Positions 1 through 6,471 of a DNA stretch of 47,572 nt are shown here, piece after piece. The notes under the pieces were generated by a model. The model was not told the origin of the DNA, did no database searches, and saw nothing but the letters and a program-made list of their open reading frames with translations. The stretch comes from Bacillota bacterium (GTDB lineage Bacteria; Bacillota; Sulfobacillia; Sulfobacillales; Sulfobacillaceae). The stretch lies in assembly GCA_021797825.1 (NCBI GenBank), contig JAJZZA010000020.1, positions 1-47,572 on the forward strand, given 5' to 3'. Within the stretch, counting starts at the first letter, position 1. The number at the start of each line of letters is the position of its first letter. The position numbers and the translations under genes were made by a program.

Positions 1-12
1 TAGAGTTATCCG

Positions 13-45
13 AAGCCTCGGCGGGTGCCACCCCCGAGACTTTTT
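13..45 (+). terminator. Intrinsic terminator of a gene left of the window
   Basis: A GC-rich stem (CTCGG/CCGAG continued by GGGT/ACCC, loop GCC, one bulged C) spans 17-38. It is extended outward by AAG/CTT and followed by a T5 run at 41-45. This is the normal shape of a rho-independent terminator reading rightward, so a plus-strand gene probably ends just outside the window. Confidence 0.7.
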
Positions 46-71
46 GCTCTTGTTCCGCCTTCAGATAACTC

Positions 72-107
72 TCTCTTTATTATGCAAAGCTTTGCATAAT
101 AAAGGGA
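72..107. repeat. Long perfect palindrome (30 bp core)
   Basis: Positions 75-104 read the same on both strands, built around TTATGCAAAGCTTTGCATAA. The symmetry continues to 72-107 with one mismatched pair. It lies just after the terminator and upstream of the first island genes. A second inverted pair, AGAGTTATC (2-10) and GATAACTCT (64-72), brackets the terminator. It could be a dimeric repressor operator or a relic of an element end. No T-run follows, so it is not a terminator. Confidence 0.75.
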
Positions 108-189
108 AATCACAGCCGACACCGTCTATGGGACGGATTTGCGCACATTAGCGCATGGCATCGATACCGGAACGCTATAAGGATAGGCC

Positions 190-297
190 ATGACCGCAGC
201 CCAGATTCGACCTTGCGCCCCCAATGATCCTTGTGATTTCGTTCAATGTAAAATGCCCGGCTTACGCCCGAGACACCACCGATTGGATGGTGGTTAA
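190..297 (+). CDS. Possible 35-residue ORF (uncertain)
   Basis: An ATG at 190 sits six bases after AAGGAT and opens a short frame of 35 codons ending at TAA 295-297. The N-terminus (MTAAQIRPCAPNDPCDF) resembles the first strand of GNAT acetyltransferases, so it may be a truncated remnant. It overlaps the 3' end of the opposite-strand membrane protein gene. There is no other support and it may not be a gene. Confidence 0.2.
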   Translation: MTAAQIRPCAPNDPCDFVQCKMPGLRPRHHRLDGG

Positions 298-528
298 CCC
301 CCCCAGAGCGATCGCCGTCACGATGAGGCCATTACTCGTCCCCAACAGCATGCCTGTGAGAGACCACCCGGAAGTCAAACCCCCGTATCCCCCGACGACG
401 ACTTCGGCGGTCACCAGCGCGACCAGGGTCATCGGTGCATGGGGGAACAGTCGGCGTGTCAAAAAGAGGACCGCATGGACAAACAGAACAGCCCCCGTGG
501 TGGTAGCGAGTATGGACCAGGTCAGCAT
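262..528 (-). CDS. Small integral membrane protein, unknown function
   Basis: An 88-residue protein that is almost entirely hydrophobic, with three likely membrane segments (about residues 3-22, 33-52 and 58-80). Short loops between them contain RRLFPHAP and GGYGGLTSG. The ATG at 528 has a clear Shine-Dalgarno, AGGAGGG, about six bases upstream, which favours this ORF over the longer plus-strand ORF covering the same bases. I do not recognise the family. It stands alone, divergent from the lipoprotein gene at 666. Membrane location follows from hydrophobicity; the role is unknown. Confidence 0.6.
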   Translation of the reverse strand: MLTWSILATTTGAVLFVHAVLFLTRRLFPHAPMTLVALVTAEVVVGGYGGLTSGWSLTGMLLGTSNGLIVTAIALGGLTTIQSVVSRA

Positions 529-665
529 TTCGTTCCCTCCTGTCGATCGTGATACCCGTCGAGTGTATCGGTCTTCCGCGGGTTTTTCTCACTGCGTAAC
601 CGGATCGCTGCATTCGTTATTCCAGAGGATGAGTCAGATGGCTTGAGAATCCCTGAGGAGGCATC

Positions 666-1103
666 ATGATGAGACCACACTTTTTAATCGTTGCGGGTGT
701 GGCTCTCGGCACGCTCGTGCTAGCAGGGTGTGGGGCTAGTGGCCATCTCGCAACGCCACCGTCCTCGCAGTGTCACTCTCCCATTTCACAGTCTATCCGG
801 ATGCCGAGCCCATCTCGACGTGCTACGGTTCATCCCTTTGCTGGCACCGCGCATCTGGTGCGGCATCTCTCGATGCAGTTACCGGCCCCCTATCAGAATG
901 CCCATATTCTTTATGGCTGGGTCGGGCATCTTCACGGCAAAGCGTTCACGCTGGTGATGTGGAATGCGCGCCAAGCTCAAGGGTTTACCCTGTTTTATAA
1001 TCATAAGGTTATTTCGGAAGTGCCAGGCGTCACCGATATCTTCTGTTTCACCGGGAATTGGTTCTTGTGGCAAGTCGAGGCTATGGCGGAAGGGGGGCGA
1101 TGA
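666..1103 (+). CDS. Predicted secreted lipoprotein, unknown function
   Basis: A 145-residue protein starting MMRPHFLIVAGVALGTLVLAGCGASG. A short basic start, a hydrophobic stretch and the lipobox LAGC (Cys22) mark a signal-peptidase II lipoprotein anchored outside the cytoplasmic membrane. A Ser/Pro-rich spacer (about residues 23-60) leads to a small globular region with the segment LYGWVGHLHGKAFTLVMW. The start is supported by GAGGAGG seven bases before the ATG. The family is not recognised. Its stop overlaps (ATGA) the start of a 45-codon ORF, suggesting a two-gene unit. Confidence 0.65.
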   Translation: MMRPHFLIVAGVALGTLVLAGCGASGHLATPPSSQCHSPISQSIRMPSPSRRATVHPFAGTAHLVRHLSMQLPAPYQNAHILYGWVGHLHGKAFTLVMWNARQAQGFTLFYNHKVISEVPGVTDIFCFTGNWFLWQVEAMAEGGR

Positions 1104-1237
1104 ATATGGTGACCGGACAAGTGCTGAATCCCAATTTTTCGACTCAAGAAGAACGTAAATGGAAACAACTCTGCCCGGTAGACCCCCAAAACGTCACCTA
1201 TGTGCTAGGATTGCCGCAACGCTATCCGTTTCACTGA
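1100..1237 (+). CDS. Small 45-residue ORF coupled to the lipoprotein gene
   Basis: This ORF starts in an ATGA overlap with the lipoprotein stop and has a G-rich SD (AAGGGGGG) just ahead. It encodes MNMVTGQVLNPNFSTQEERKW followed by about 24 residues, ending PQRYPFH, mostly polar with one Cys. The overlap and SD are what make it plausible. Nothing in the sequence identifies a family, and it could be the remaining start of a longer, lost gene. Confidence 0.4.
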   Translation: MNMVTGQVLNPNFSTQEERKWKQLCPVDPQNVTYVLGLPQRYPFH

Positions 1238-1310
1238 TCTTGTGATACACCACAAAACACGAAGAGGAGAATATAGAATATTTTCCTCACTGGCTAGCCG
1301 GTATTGATCC

Positions 1311-1979
1311 TCAAAATGTCCAAACGAATCCCAATGTGGTAATCTCGTCTTCATCGGGGTAGGATGAACCCGTCGGGGATTCGTAATACTGCCACGCGGA
1401 CACGGAAAAACTACAGGGCAACTTCGTCGACCCATACGCAGGAGCATTAACTGCCTTGGTCCATGTGGTAATTGCTGGCTCGTTGCCCCACACGACCAGT
1501 TGTTTCACGTTGCCATCATTACCTGCTGCGGTACAAAAGTTACTTCCAAAATCGTTCTGATTGCCGTATATTCCTCCCACATACTCCGATGCCACCATCG
1601 TATCGGCAAATCCTTCAAAGAAGCTGGCACTGGGAATCGCTGTTTCGATATCGAGAAACACGGCAATCCCTCGTGCTTCGGGCACGGTTACTCCGTTTCC
1701 GTTGTTCAACGCTGCCTCGTAGCAACGTTGTGCTGCATTTTGCCCATCGGTATACGTTGATAAGTTCGCCAGATTCCAGTTATAAACAATCGGAATAATC
1801 CCGATGTAGTTCTCTTTGCAAATTTCGACCTCGGCTCCCGACATCGCTCCGTTTGGACAGACGTTATTATCCGTGAGATACCTCCCCCCAAAAGACGGTG
1901 TGGCTCCGCCCCATGACTTCACATCTGCAAGGTAGCTTGTTGTGATGGGCACGCAAGAATCGACTCCCCAATACGCCAT
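1311..1979 (-). CDS. DUF1906 (Rv2525c-like) glycoside-hydrolase-fold protein
   Basis: A 222-residue protein opening MAYWGVDSCVPIT, the typical start of the DUF1906/Rv2525c-like domain, a TIM-barrel fold related to GH25 lysozymes. Other supporting segments are the mid-protein acidic stretch GIAVFLDIETAIP (candidate catalytic Asp/Glu) and the terminal SVSAWQYYESP...DEDEITTLGF block. No signal peptide is visible at this start, although Rv2525c relatives are often exported. The ATG has the strong SD AAGGAGGAG. Members are thought to act on peptidoglycan or other glycans, but function is unproven. It lies alone in the low-GC island; phased repeats lie 120-165 bases upstream. Confidence 0.75.
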   Translation of the reverse strand: MAYWGVDSCVPITTSYLADVKSWGGATPSFGGRYLTDNNVCPNGAMSGAEVEICKENYIGIIPIVYNWNLANLSTYTDGQNAAQRCYEAALNNGNGVTVPEARGIAVFLDIETAIPSASFFEGFADTMVASEYVGGIYGNQNDFGSNFCTAAGNDGNVKQLVVWGNEPAITTWTKAVNAPAYGSTKLPCSFSVSAWQYYESPTGSSYPDEDEITTLGFVWTF

Positions 1980-2101
1980 GATTTTCTCCTCCTTGTCATC
2001 AAATCGAATGAGTTACAACCTATCCCCACAGGTCGAGTGAAAGATTTTAAAATAATTTCACCTCGCTTGCTTTGAGGATGATTTGAGCATATGCCCCGAA
2101 A

Positions 2102-2143
2102 CCGACACTTGGCCGATAGTAATCCGACACTTTCCCGACACTT
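2102..2143. repeat. Three CCGACACTT direct repeats spaced 22 and 11 bp
   Basis: Exact copies of CCGACACTT start at 2102, 2124 and 2135. The spacing (22 then 11 bp) keeps them on one face of the helix. PhoB/OmpR-type winged-helix proteins bind direct repeats with an 11-bp period, and a broken gene for such a domain lies next to this site. The repeats are upstream of the DUF1906 gene on the minus strand. Alternatively they are the multiple terminal repeats of a decayed IS end (the reverse strand reads TGTCGGGAAAGTGTCGG). Confidence 0.6.
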
Positions 2144-2247
2144 TTTGAAGGTCGAACGGCTCGATGGCCCAAGGGATTGCGGGCTAAAGATCCGTTAGAT
2201 CGCGGCGGAATTCTCACAAGGTGCGCCATACGTGGAAGGCCGGCTAT

Positions 2248-2585
2248 TTACGACCCGAACGGAGACTGTGTCGACGGCATGCGCAGACAATAACCGACGG
2301 TGCGATAGATCACTACCCATTGGGGATGTCGCGGATGGGGTTCGAGGGCCTGACAAATGCGGTGAATATGACGTACCAGGTCATCGGGCACCCGAGGTTC
2401 CCCCGGCCAACCGACCGCCAATAATTGCTCGTCGGCGATGACCGTATTGGGATGATGAGCTAGATAGATAGGCCAAAAATGGCCCACGTGCGGGCGGGAA
2501 GGGGGATAAAGCGGCGACCGCGCCAGACCCCGTGCAAGCCAAAATCGATGCGAATATGGGCCGATAATGCCAAACTCGCCGCCAT
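2248..2585 (-). pseudogene. Stand-alone winged-helix (OmpR/SARP-type) regulator, frameshifted
   Basis: The N-terminal part is read from the ATG at 2585, which has GGAGG five bases upstream. It contains HIRIDFGLHGVWRGRRFIP, the opening beta-sheet of a Trans_reg_C domain. It hits a stop shortly after the T5 run at 2475-2479. Re-reading one T (-1) joins it in register to AHHPNTVIADEQLLAVGWPG, then DDLVRHIHRI and VVIYRTVGYCL, the recognition helix and C-terminal hairpin of the same domain. The joined product would be about 112 residues with no receiver domain. Loss of one T, a sequencing error or slippage could each explain it. Confidence 0.6.
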
Positions 2586-2937
2586 CGTCGCCTCCATAGA
2601 GGAATACTCGCTGGATGGGGCACGGGCGGAAGCCGAACACAGACCAAGCCGTCTGATCGACGGGCGGTCAGGCTATCTGGTCCCGACGATGCAGGACGGA
2701 AGACCCTATGACTTTGCGACCCCGGCTTCCGCACGGGTGTGCCCTGTTAGATGTTGGTAACCATATAACGCTGATGGGGACGGACAAGTTACGGCAGCAC
2801 GGTGAGAGTCTGACCAAAGCCGAAAAATACGAAGTGCGGCCATGAAATAACACCTCGTTTGCAAAGGGATCAACACGGTCGAGTGCTTCAACACACCGTC
2901 GACGATATCGCCATTTCAACAGAACGTTGATGGATGA
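2586..2937. other. Intergenic/decayed stretch, no gene recognised
   Basis: All six frames are short or lack domain features. In the frame of the downstream transposase remnant there are several stops, so the 5' part of that gene may have decayed here beyond recognition. I see no RNA gene, terminator or clear promoter. Confidence 0.4.
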
Positions 2938-3366
2938 ACACCCGGCATAAGGAGAGCCTGTTTCAATCACGGAATACGAACCCGCTATGCGTTTCTGGAA
3001 GTCGTGGCGGATCTCACCAAAGAGACCGTTTTGGAGGTCCTGCGACGGCGGGTCGACGATTATGGGGTGTGGCTGAGCGACGGGGCTGCCATCTACGCGG
3101 CGGGGGCGAAGGCGCATCAAGCGGACCACCGGGTGACGCATAGTGATGACCCCGAGGCACCGGAGGTCTTCCACGGGGTGAACACCGTCATCAGCTTGGC
3201 CCAGACCTTTATTGACGGCACCTATCACGGGCGCGGACGCGCCCGACGCCAGCTCTACCTGGAGGAATACACCTACCGGTTTAACCGCCGGCACCTGGGC
3301 AACGGGATCACGGAGCGCTTGCTGGGGGCCTGCTTGGGCAGTCACCCGCATCCCTACGCGACGTAA
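2938..3366 (+). pseudogene. IS1595/ISXO2-type transposase, C-terminal remnant
   Basis: The frame open from 2938 to 3366 encodes GIRTRYAFLEVVADLTKETV, a central part, and then TFIDGTYHGRGRARRQLYLEE followed by YTYRFNRRHLGNGITERLL. The last two blocks match the end of the DDE domain of IS1595-family transposases (usual form: GTYH..S..HLQ.YLDEF.FRFNRR). The zinc-ribbon N-terminus and the first catalytic Asp are missing, and a TGA lies immediately upstream in frame. No terminal inverted repeats were found. It is an inactive fragment marking past transposition in the island. Confidence 0.65.
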
Positions 3367-3598
3367 GGCGAAGCCCTTCATGCATACTCATACCGGTTTC
3401 CCCCGGCTGACCGCAACCACCGTATGGGGTGAGTGAGGTGCGCCTGACGGACGGACGACGGGAGCTCAGTGTCACTAGGTGACACGATCGGACCCAAAAC
3501 CCCGCCAAATTCGGACTCATTTCCACCAGCACCATCGCCGACCTCGGTGGCGAAAGCAGCGCGCTGTCCCTACACCCTGAGTTATCTAGGGATGGATG
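3367..3598. other. Non-coding gap with one inverted repeat
   Basis: The only feature seen is a 17-bp inverted repeat at 3469-3485 (GTGTCAC TAG GTGACAC with perfect 7-bp arms). It could be a repressor operator for the downstream DUF2442/nucleotidyltransferase gene or leftover IS sequence. Nothing else is recognisable. Confidence 0.45.
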
Positions 3599-3628
3599 TT
3601 GCGAATTGATCTATCGTCGGCATATACT
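3599..3628 (+). promoter_or_regulatory. Likely sigma-A promoter of the nucleotidyltransferase gene
   Basis: TTGCGA (3599-3604) and TATACT (3623-3628) are separated by 18 bp and sit about 50 bp before the ATG at 3677. Four and five of six bases match the consensus, so this is a plausible but unproven promoter. Confidence 0.45.
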
Positions 3629-3676
3629 GTGCTCATCCCGTGCTGTACGTAAACATGGCGGATAGAGGTGGATTGG

Positions 3677-4498
3677 ATGAATTCGCAACCTGCTTTTCGC
3701 ATTGTTTCGGGGCAGTGGGTCGCAGTGCATCATCCTCGGGTGACGATGCCGATATCTCGCCTGGCCGCGTTGCGGGGGGTTTCACCGACTGTCGCCGAGC
3801 ACCCTGAATGGACATGGGAATCTGATCACTGGCGAATTAGTTGGCCAACATTGGGCGTGACTCTCTCAGAGCATCGCGTACGCACATTAATGACCCGGTG
3901 GATGCTCATTCAGATGAGTCAACGGCGGGCTAAACCGGGGCAGGGGTCACATCCTTACTCAGGAGAAAGGAATGTAATAATGCCAATACCATGGTTGCCG
4001 TTATTACAACATTCTCCCACACCCTTTGCGGTATGCGGAGGCATGGCCGTCAATTATTATGCGCATCCGCGTCAGACAGATGATTTAGATATCGTCGTCC
4101 TGATTCAGGATATGGAGACCTGGGATGCATTTTTTCGCGATAACGACTGGATACGCAAGGGTCCGCTAAGCATTGGTGGATGGACCTATACGAATGGCGA
4201 GTTAGAGATTGATGTCTTGACATCCGATGCCGATTGGGCAGCACGGGCGATTACTGAGGCTCAAGATGAGTTTCACGATGGGTTACCGATTATGCCCTTG
4301 GTTTGGCTTGTCTGGATGAAACTTGATGCAGGCAGGACTGGTGATCAAACCGATGTAAGCCACATGCTGGGTCGAGTGACTGTCGAAGAATTTCAGGGGA
4401 TCCTCATGACATTAAGTCCATGGCTATCGATTGAAGATCGTGAAGATTTGGAGAGCCTATATCAGCTGGGACGCTGGGAGCTGAACGCAGCGGATTAA
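3677..4498 (+). CDS. DUF2442-like domain joined in frame to an AbiEii/MNT-like nucleotidyltransferase
   Basis: One uninterrupted ORF with two parts. Residues 1-100 resemble DUF2442 antitoxin-type proteins (RVTMPISRLAALRG, then HWRISWPTLGVTLSEHRVR). From residue 102 the sequence is a nucleotidyltransferase-fold protein with FAVCGGMAVNYYAHPRQTDDLDIVV, the GG...R.T.DlDi signature of AbiEii/MNT-like enzymes, followed by ELEIDVLTSD. The ATG at 3677 has GAGGTGG upstream. A second in-frame ATG at 3980 has its own SD (AGGAGAAAGG), so two products may be made. Such enzymes often act as toxins that modify tRNA or their antitoxin; that role is inferred here. GC is below that of the downstream core genes. 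Confidence 0.6.
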   Translation: MNSQPAFRIVSGQWVAVHHPRVTMPISRLAALRGVSPTVAEHPEWTWESDHWRISWPTLGVTLSEHRVRTLMTRWMLIQMSQRRAKPGQGSHPYSGERNVIMPIPWLPLLQHSPTPFAVCGGMAVNYYAHPRQTDDLDIVVLIQDMETWDAFFRDNDWIRKGPLSIGGWTYTNGELEIDVLTSDADWAARAITEAQDEFHDGLPIMPLVWLVWMKLDAGRTGDQTDVSHMLGRVTVEEFQGILMTLSPWLSIEDREDLESLYQLGRWELNAAD

Positions 4499-5226
4499 GT
4501 CCTGGCCGAGAGTTGATACATTGTGGCTCACCTGATCATTAATCCACAGCGTTAGCAAATCGTAAATCCTCAGACAAGTCTGGTTGACTCTTGTGAATGG
4601 AGGCCAGAGCGGCAAGTTTATGAATTCAGTGCCGGTGTATCCCCCCGGAACGTGCACAACGGTGTTGATTTGGACGACCTCTGGCGGTCGATTCAGGATG
4701 GCTGCCATATTGCTTAGATTTTGAACAAAACCTAAGGCATCCACCTCTATTCCCAACCTTTTGCCGAACACGTTCCCGGCTTAGGCCATCGAGCGAGACC
4801 CGTCCAGCAATTTGATTTGATTATACTCCTCGCGGCTAAGTTGTGATGGTTTTCCTCACCAATGCATCCGGAAGTCTTGCAAGGACTGAACGAAAGTTTC
4901 CTGCTCGATGACGCGCAATGGGCACGTGGCGATCTCAATTCCCCGTCTTCAAGGCGGCGCCATGAATCATCAATTGGGAGACGCGAGGAGTATAGTTCGG
5001 CTCCGACTGCGGGCACATTGACAAACGACGACCCATTGCCAATGACGAAATCATCTTCGGGGCCCTGAACCACAGTGAGCCACGGCAAATCGGGTCTCGA
5101 TTGGGCCGTCATTGCGCATTGTTCCGTGTCACCGCGAAATAGGTGCGAGTACTGCGTAGACACCGTAAACAACGTAGCAATATAGTTCGGCATATCGGTC
5201 TCTGGCACAAGGTCATCATTGTTCAT
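4457..5226 (-). pseudogene. Decayed gene of unknown family
   Basis: Coding-like sequence runs leftward from an ATG at 5226 (MNNDDLVPETDMPNYIATLF, then VIGNGSSFVNVPAVGAELYS) to about 4960. It continues in another frame as GIEIATCPLRVIEQETFVQS, and after two in-frame stops as LGIEVDALGFVQNLSNMAAI, HVPGGYTGTEFINLPLW and CLRIYDLLTLWIND, up to a stop at 4457. So there is one frameshift and two nonsense changes over about 250 residues. I do not recognise the family. The 3' end overlaps the 3' end of the convergent nucleotidyltransferase gene. GC content is that of the island. Confidence 0.45.
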
Positions 5227-5384
5227 GGCATTGGCTAACCCACTGGGAATTTGTGAGGTTTTCTGAACCGGTGGCCGGTCGCTTGGCCGCGGCGGCCGGA
5301 CCGCAAAAACCCGGAACGGGCAGGTTGATGATGTTGCCCCCGGCAGCGGCGGGGTATCCCGGCGCCACTTTTTCATCGTCGCGC

Positions 5385-5474
5385 AAAAACAGAGAGCCCT
5401 TACGGCTCTCTGCGGAATCCGATCCCTCAACCAATTCCGTGGCACGGCCTCAATCCATTTCCGTGCGTCCCATC
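5385..5474 (-). ncRNA. Candidate ~90-nt small RNA with three hairpins
   Basis: Leftward transcription from the consensus promoter at 5482-5510 would start near 5474 and stop at the T5 run at 5389-5385. Three stems fit. The first is GCACGG/CCGTGC (5466-5461 with 5447-5442, 13-nt loop). The second is CGGAAT/ATTCCG (5439-5434 with 5418-5413, 15-nt loop). The third is a 9-bp terminator stem CAGAGAGCC/GGCTCTCTG (5412-5404 with 5398-5390). The first two loops share TGG(A)TTGAGG, and the unit ACGGAAWTGG...TTGAGG is repeated. Several ANGGA motifs occur, reminiscent of CsrA/Rsm-binding RNAs. No ORF of note lies within it. The family is not recognised. Confidence 0.65.
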
Positions 5475-5481
5475 AGGTGCC

Positions 5482-5510
5482 ATTATACGAGAATCCGGTG
5501 CGTGTGTCAA
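5482..5510 (-). promoter_or_regulatory. Perfect consensus sigma-A promoter reading left
   Basis: On the minus strand TTGACA (5510-5505) and TATAAT (5487-5482) are separated by exactly 17 bp, matching the housekeeping consensus at all 12 positions. It drives the small-RNA candidate at 5385-5474 and is divergent from the nadC promoter. Confidence 0.8.
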
Positions 5511-5575
5511 GACGGAACGGAGCGCACCGGCGCACGCGGTCCCGCCTTGTCTTTATCCATGTCTTGTCTGTTGTC

Positions 5576-5605
5576 TTGTCATCTATGGCCGGGATGCGGT
5601 ACAAT
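5576..5605 (+). promoter_or_regulatory. nadCBA promoter
   Basis: TTGTCA (5576-5581) and TACAAT (5600-5605) with an 18-bp spacer, 26 bases before the nadC ATG. Five of six bases match the consensus in each box. No operator typical of NiaR or NrtR was recognised. Confidence 0.7.
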
Positions 5606-5631
5606 CCGGGTCAGCGAAGGGGGCTCTCACC

Positions 5632-6471
5632 ATGAACGTCTGGCATTGGGATCGACTGGCCCGTTGGGGACTGCAAGAAGATGTGGGCTTCGGCGATTGG
5701 ACAACCGAAGCGGTCACGGAACCGGGCCAAACTGGACGCATCGCGCTCATCGCGCGGGAAGACTTGGTGGTTTCCGGGCTACCCGCGCTGCTAGCCGTCT
5801 ATCGCGCTATCGACCCCAACATTTCGGTGGTTTTGCACGCCGAAGAGGGCACGGCCGTGGCCGCGTCCAGCGTGCTGGCTTGGGTCGCGGGACCCGCCGG
5901 CGGCCTTTTAACCGGCGAGCGGGTTGCGCTCAATATCCTGCAGCACCTATCGGGGATCGCCACTGTGACCCGCAGCGCGGTCGACCGGGTGAGGGACCTG
6001 CCGACTCAGATTTTGGACACGCGCAAGACCCTGCCCGGCTGGCGCGTTTTCGAAAAATATGCCGTGCGCTGCGGCGGGGGCCGCAATCATCGCTTCGGAC
6101 TCGATGACGCCGTCTTAATCAAAGACAACCACATCGCGGCAGCGGGAGGAGTGGCGGCGGCGGCGGCGCGGGTGCGTGCCCGGGTCGGTCCCTTGCTGCC
6201 CATCGAGATTGAAATTGACCGCATCGAACAAATCCCCGAAGCCCTGGCGGCGAAGCCGGCGGCGCTCCTGTTGGACAATATGGTGCCGGCTACCCTGCGG
6301 CAGGCCGTCTCCCTTATCGGCGGCCAAGTCTGGACGGAGGCCAGCGGCAATATCCGGCCCGACGGCGTGCGGGCCGTGGCCGAAACCGGGGTCAACGCCA
6401 TTTCGCTGGGATGGCTAACCCACTCCGCGCGGGCGGTCGATGTCAGCGCCGACTGGGTGGGGATGGCATGA
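5632..6471 (+). CDS. nadC: Nicotinate-nucleotide pyrophosphorylase (quinolinate phosphoribosyltransferase)
   Basis: Converts quinolinate and PRPP to nicotinate mononucleotide, CO2 and PPi, the third step of de novo NAD synthesis in the cytoplasm. The 279-residue length is normal. Family motifs appear in order: GDWTTEAV near the N-terminus, LNILQHLSGIAT, the PRPP/quinolinate site DTRKTLPGWR, YAVRCGGGRNHRFGLDDAVLIKDNH, and EIEIDRIEQ with LLLDNM in the barrel. The ATG has AAGGGGG upstream. It is first in the nadC-nadB-nadA operon, an order that differs from the nadB-nadC-nadA order of Bacillus, and overlaps nadB by four bases (ATGA). Confidence 0.95.
   Translation: MNVWHWDRLARWGLQEDVGFGDWTTEAVTEPGQTGRIALIAREDLVVSGLPALLAVYRAIDPNISVVLHAEEGTAVAASSVLAWVAGPAGGLLTGERVALNILQHLSGIATVTRSAVDRVRDLPTQILDTRKTLPGWRVFEKYAVRCGGGRNHRFGLDDAVLIKDNHIAAAGGVAAAAARVRARVGPLLPIEIEIDRIEQIPEALAAKPAALLLDNMVPATLRQAVSLIGGQVWTEASGNIRPDGVRAVAETGVNAISLGWLTHSARAVDVSADWVGMA

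Noticed and set aside
2-72. Possible integron attC-like site from the inverted GTTATCC/GATAAC pair
   Set aside because: The core sites are in the wrong orientation and do not fit the RYYYAAC...GTTRRRY pattern; no integron integrase is near.
224-646. 140-codon plus-strand ORF
   Set aside because: It covers the minus-strand membrane protein gene, has no SD and its translation lacks domain features; the opposite strand has a strong SD and clear membrane segments.
2668-3381. 237-codon minus-strand ORF
   Set aside because: It is the antisense of the IS1595 transposase remnant, whose plus-strand frame carries the recognisable family blocks.
5413-5575. T-box or NAD-related riboswitch ahead of nadC
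   Set aside because: The nadC promoter lies at 5576-5605, so this region is upstream of the nadC transcript; its structure reads leftward as the small-RNA candidate.
5253-6107. 284-codon plus-strand ORF overlapping nadC
   Set aside because: It is a frame shadow of nadC joined to upstream GC-rich sequence; nadC has its own promoter, SD and motifs.
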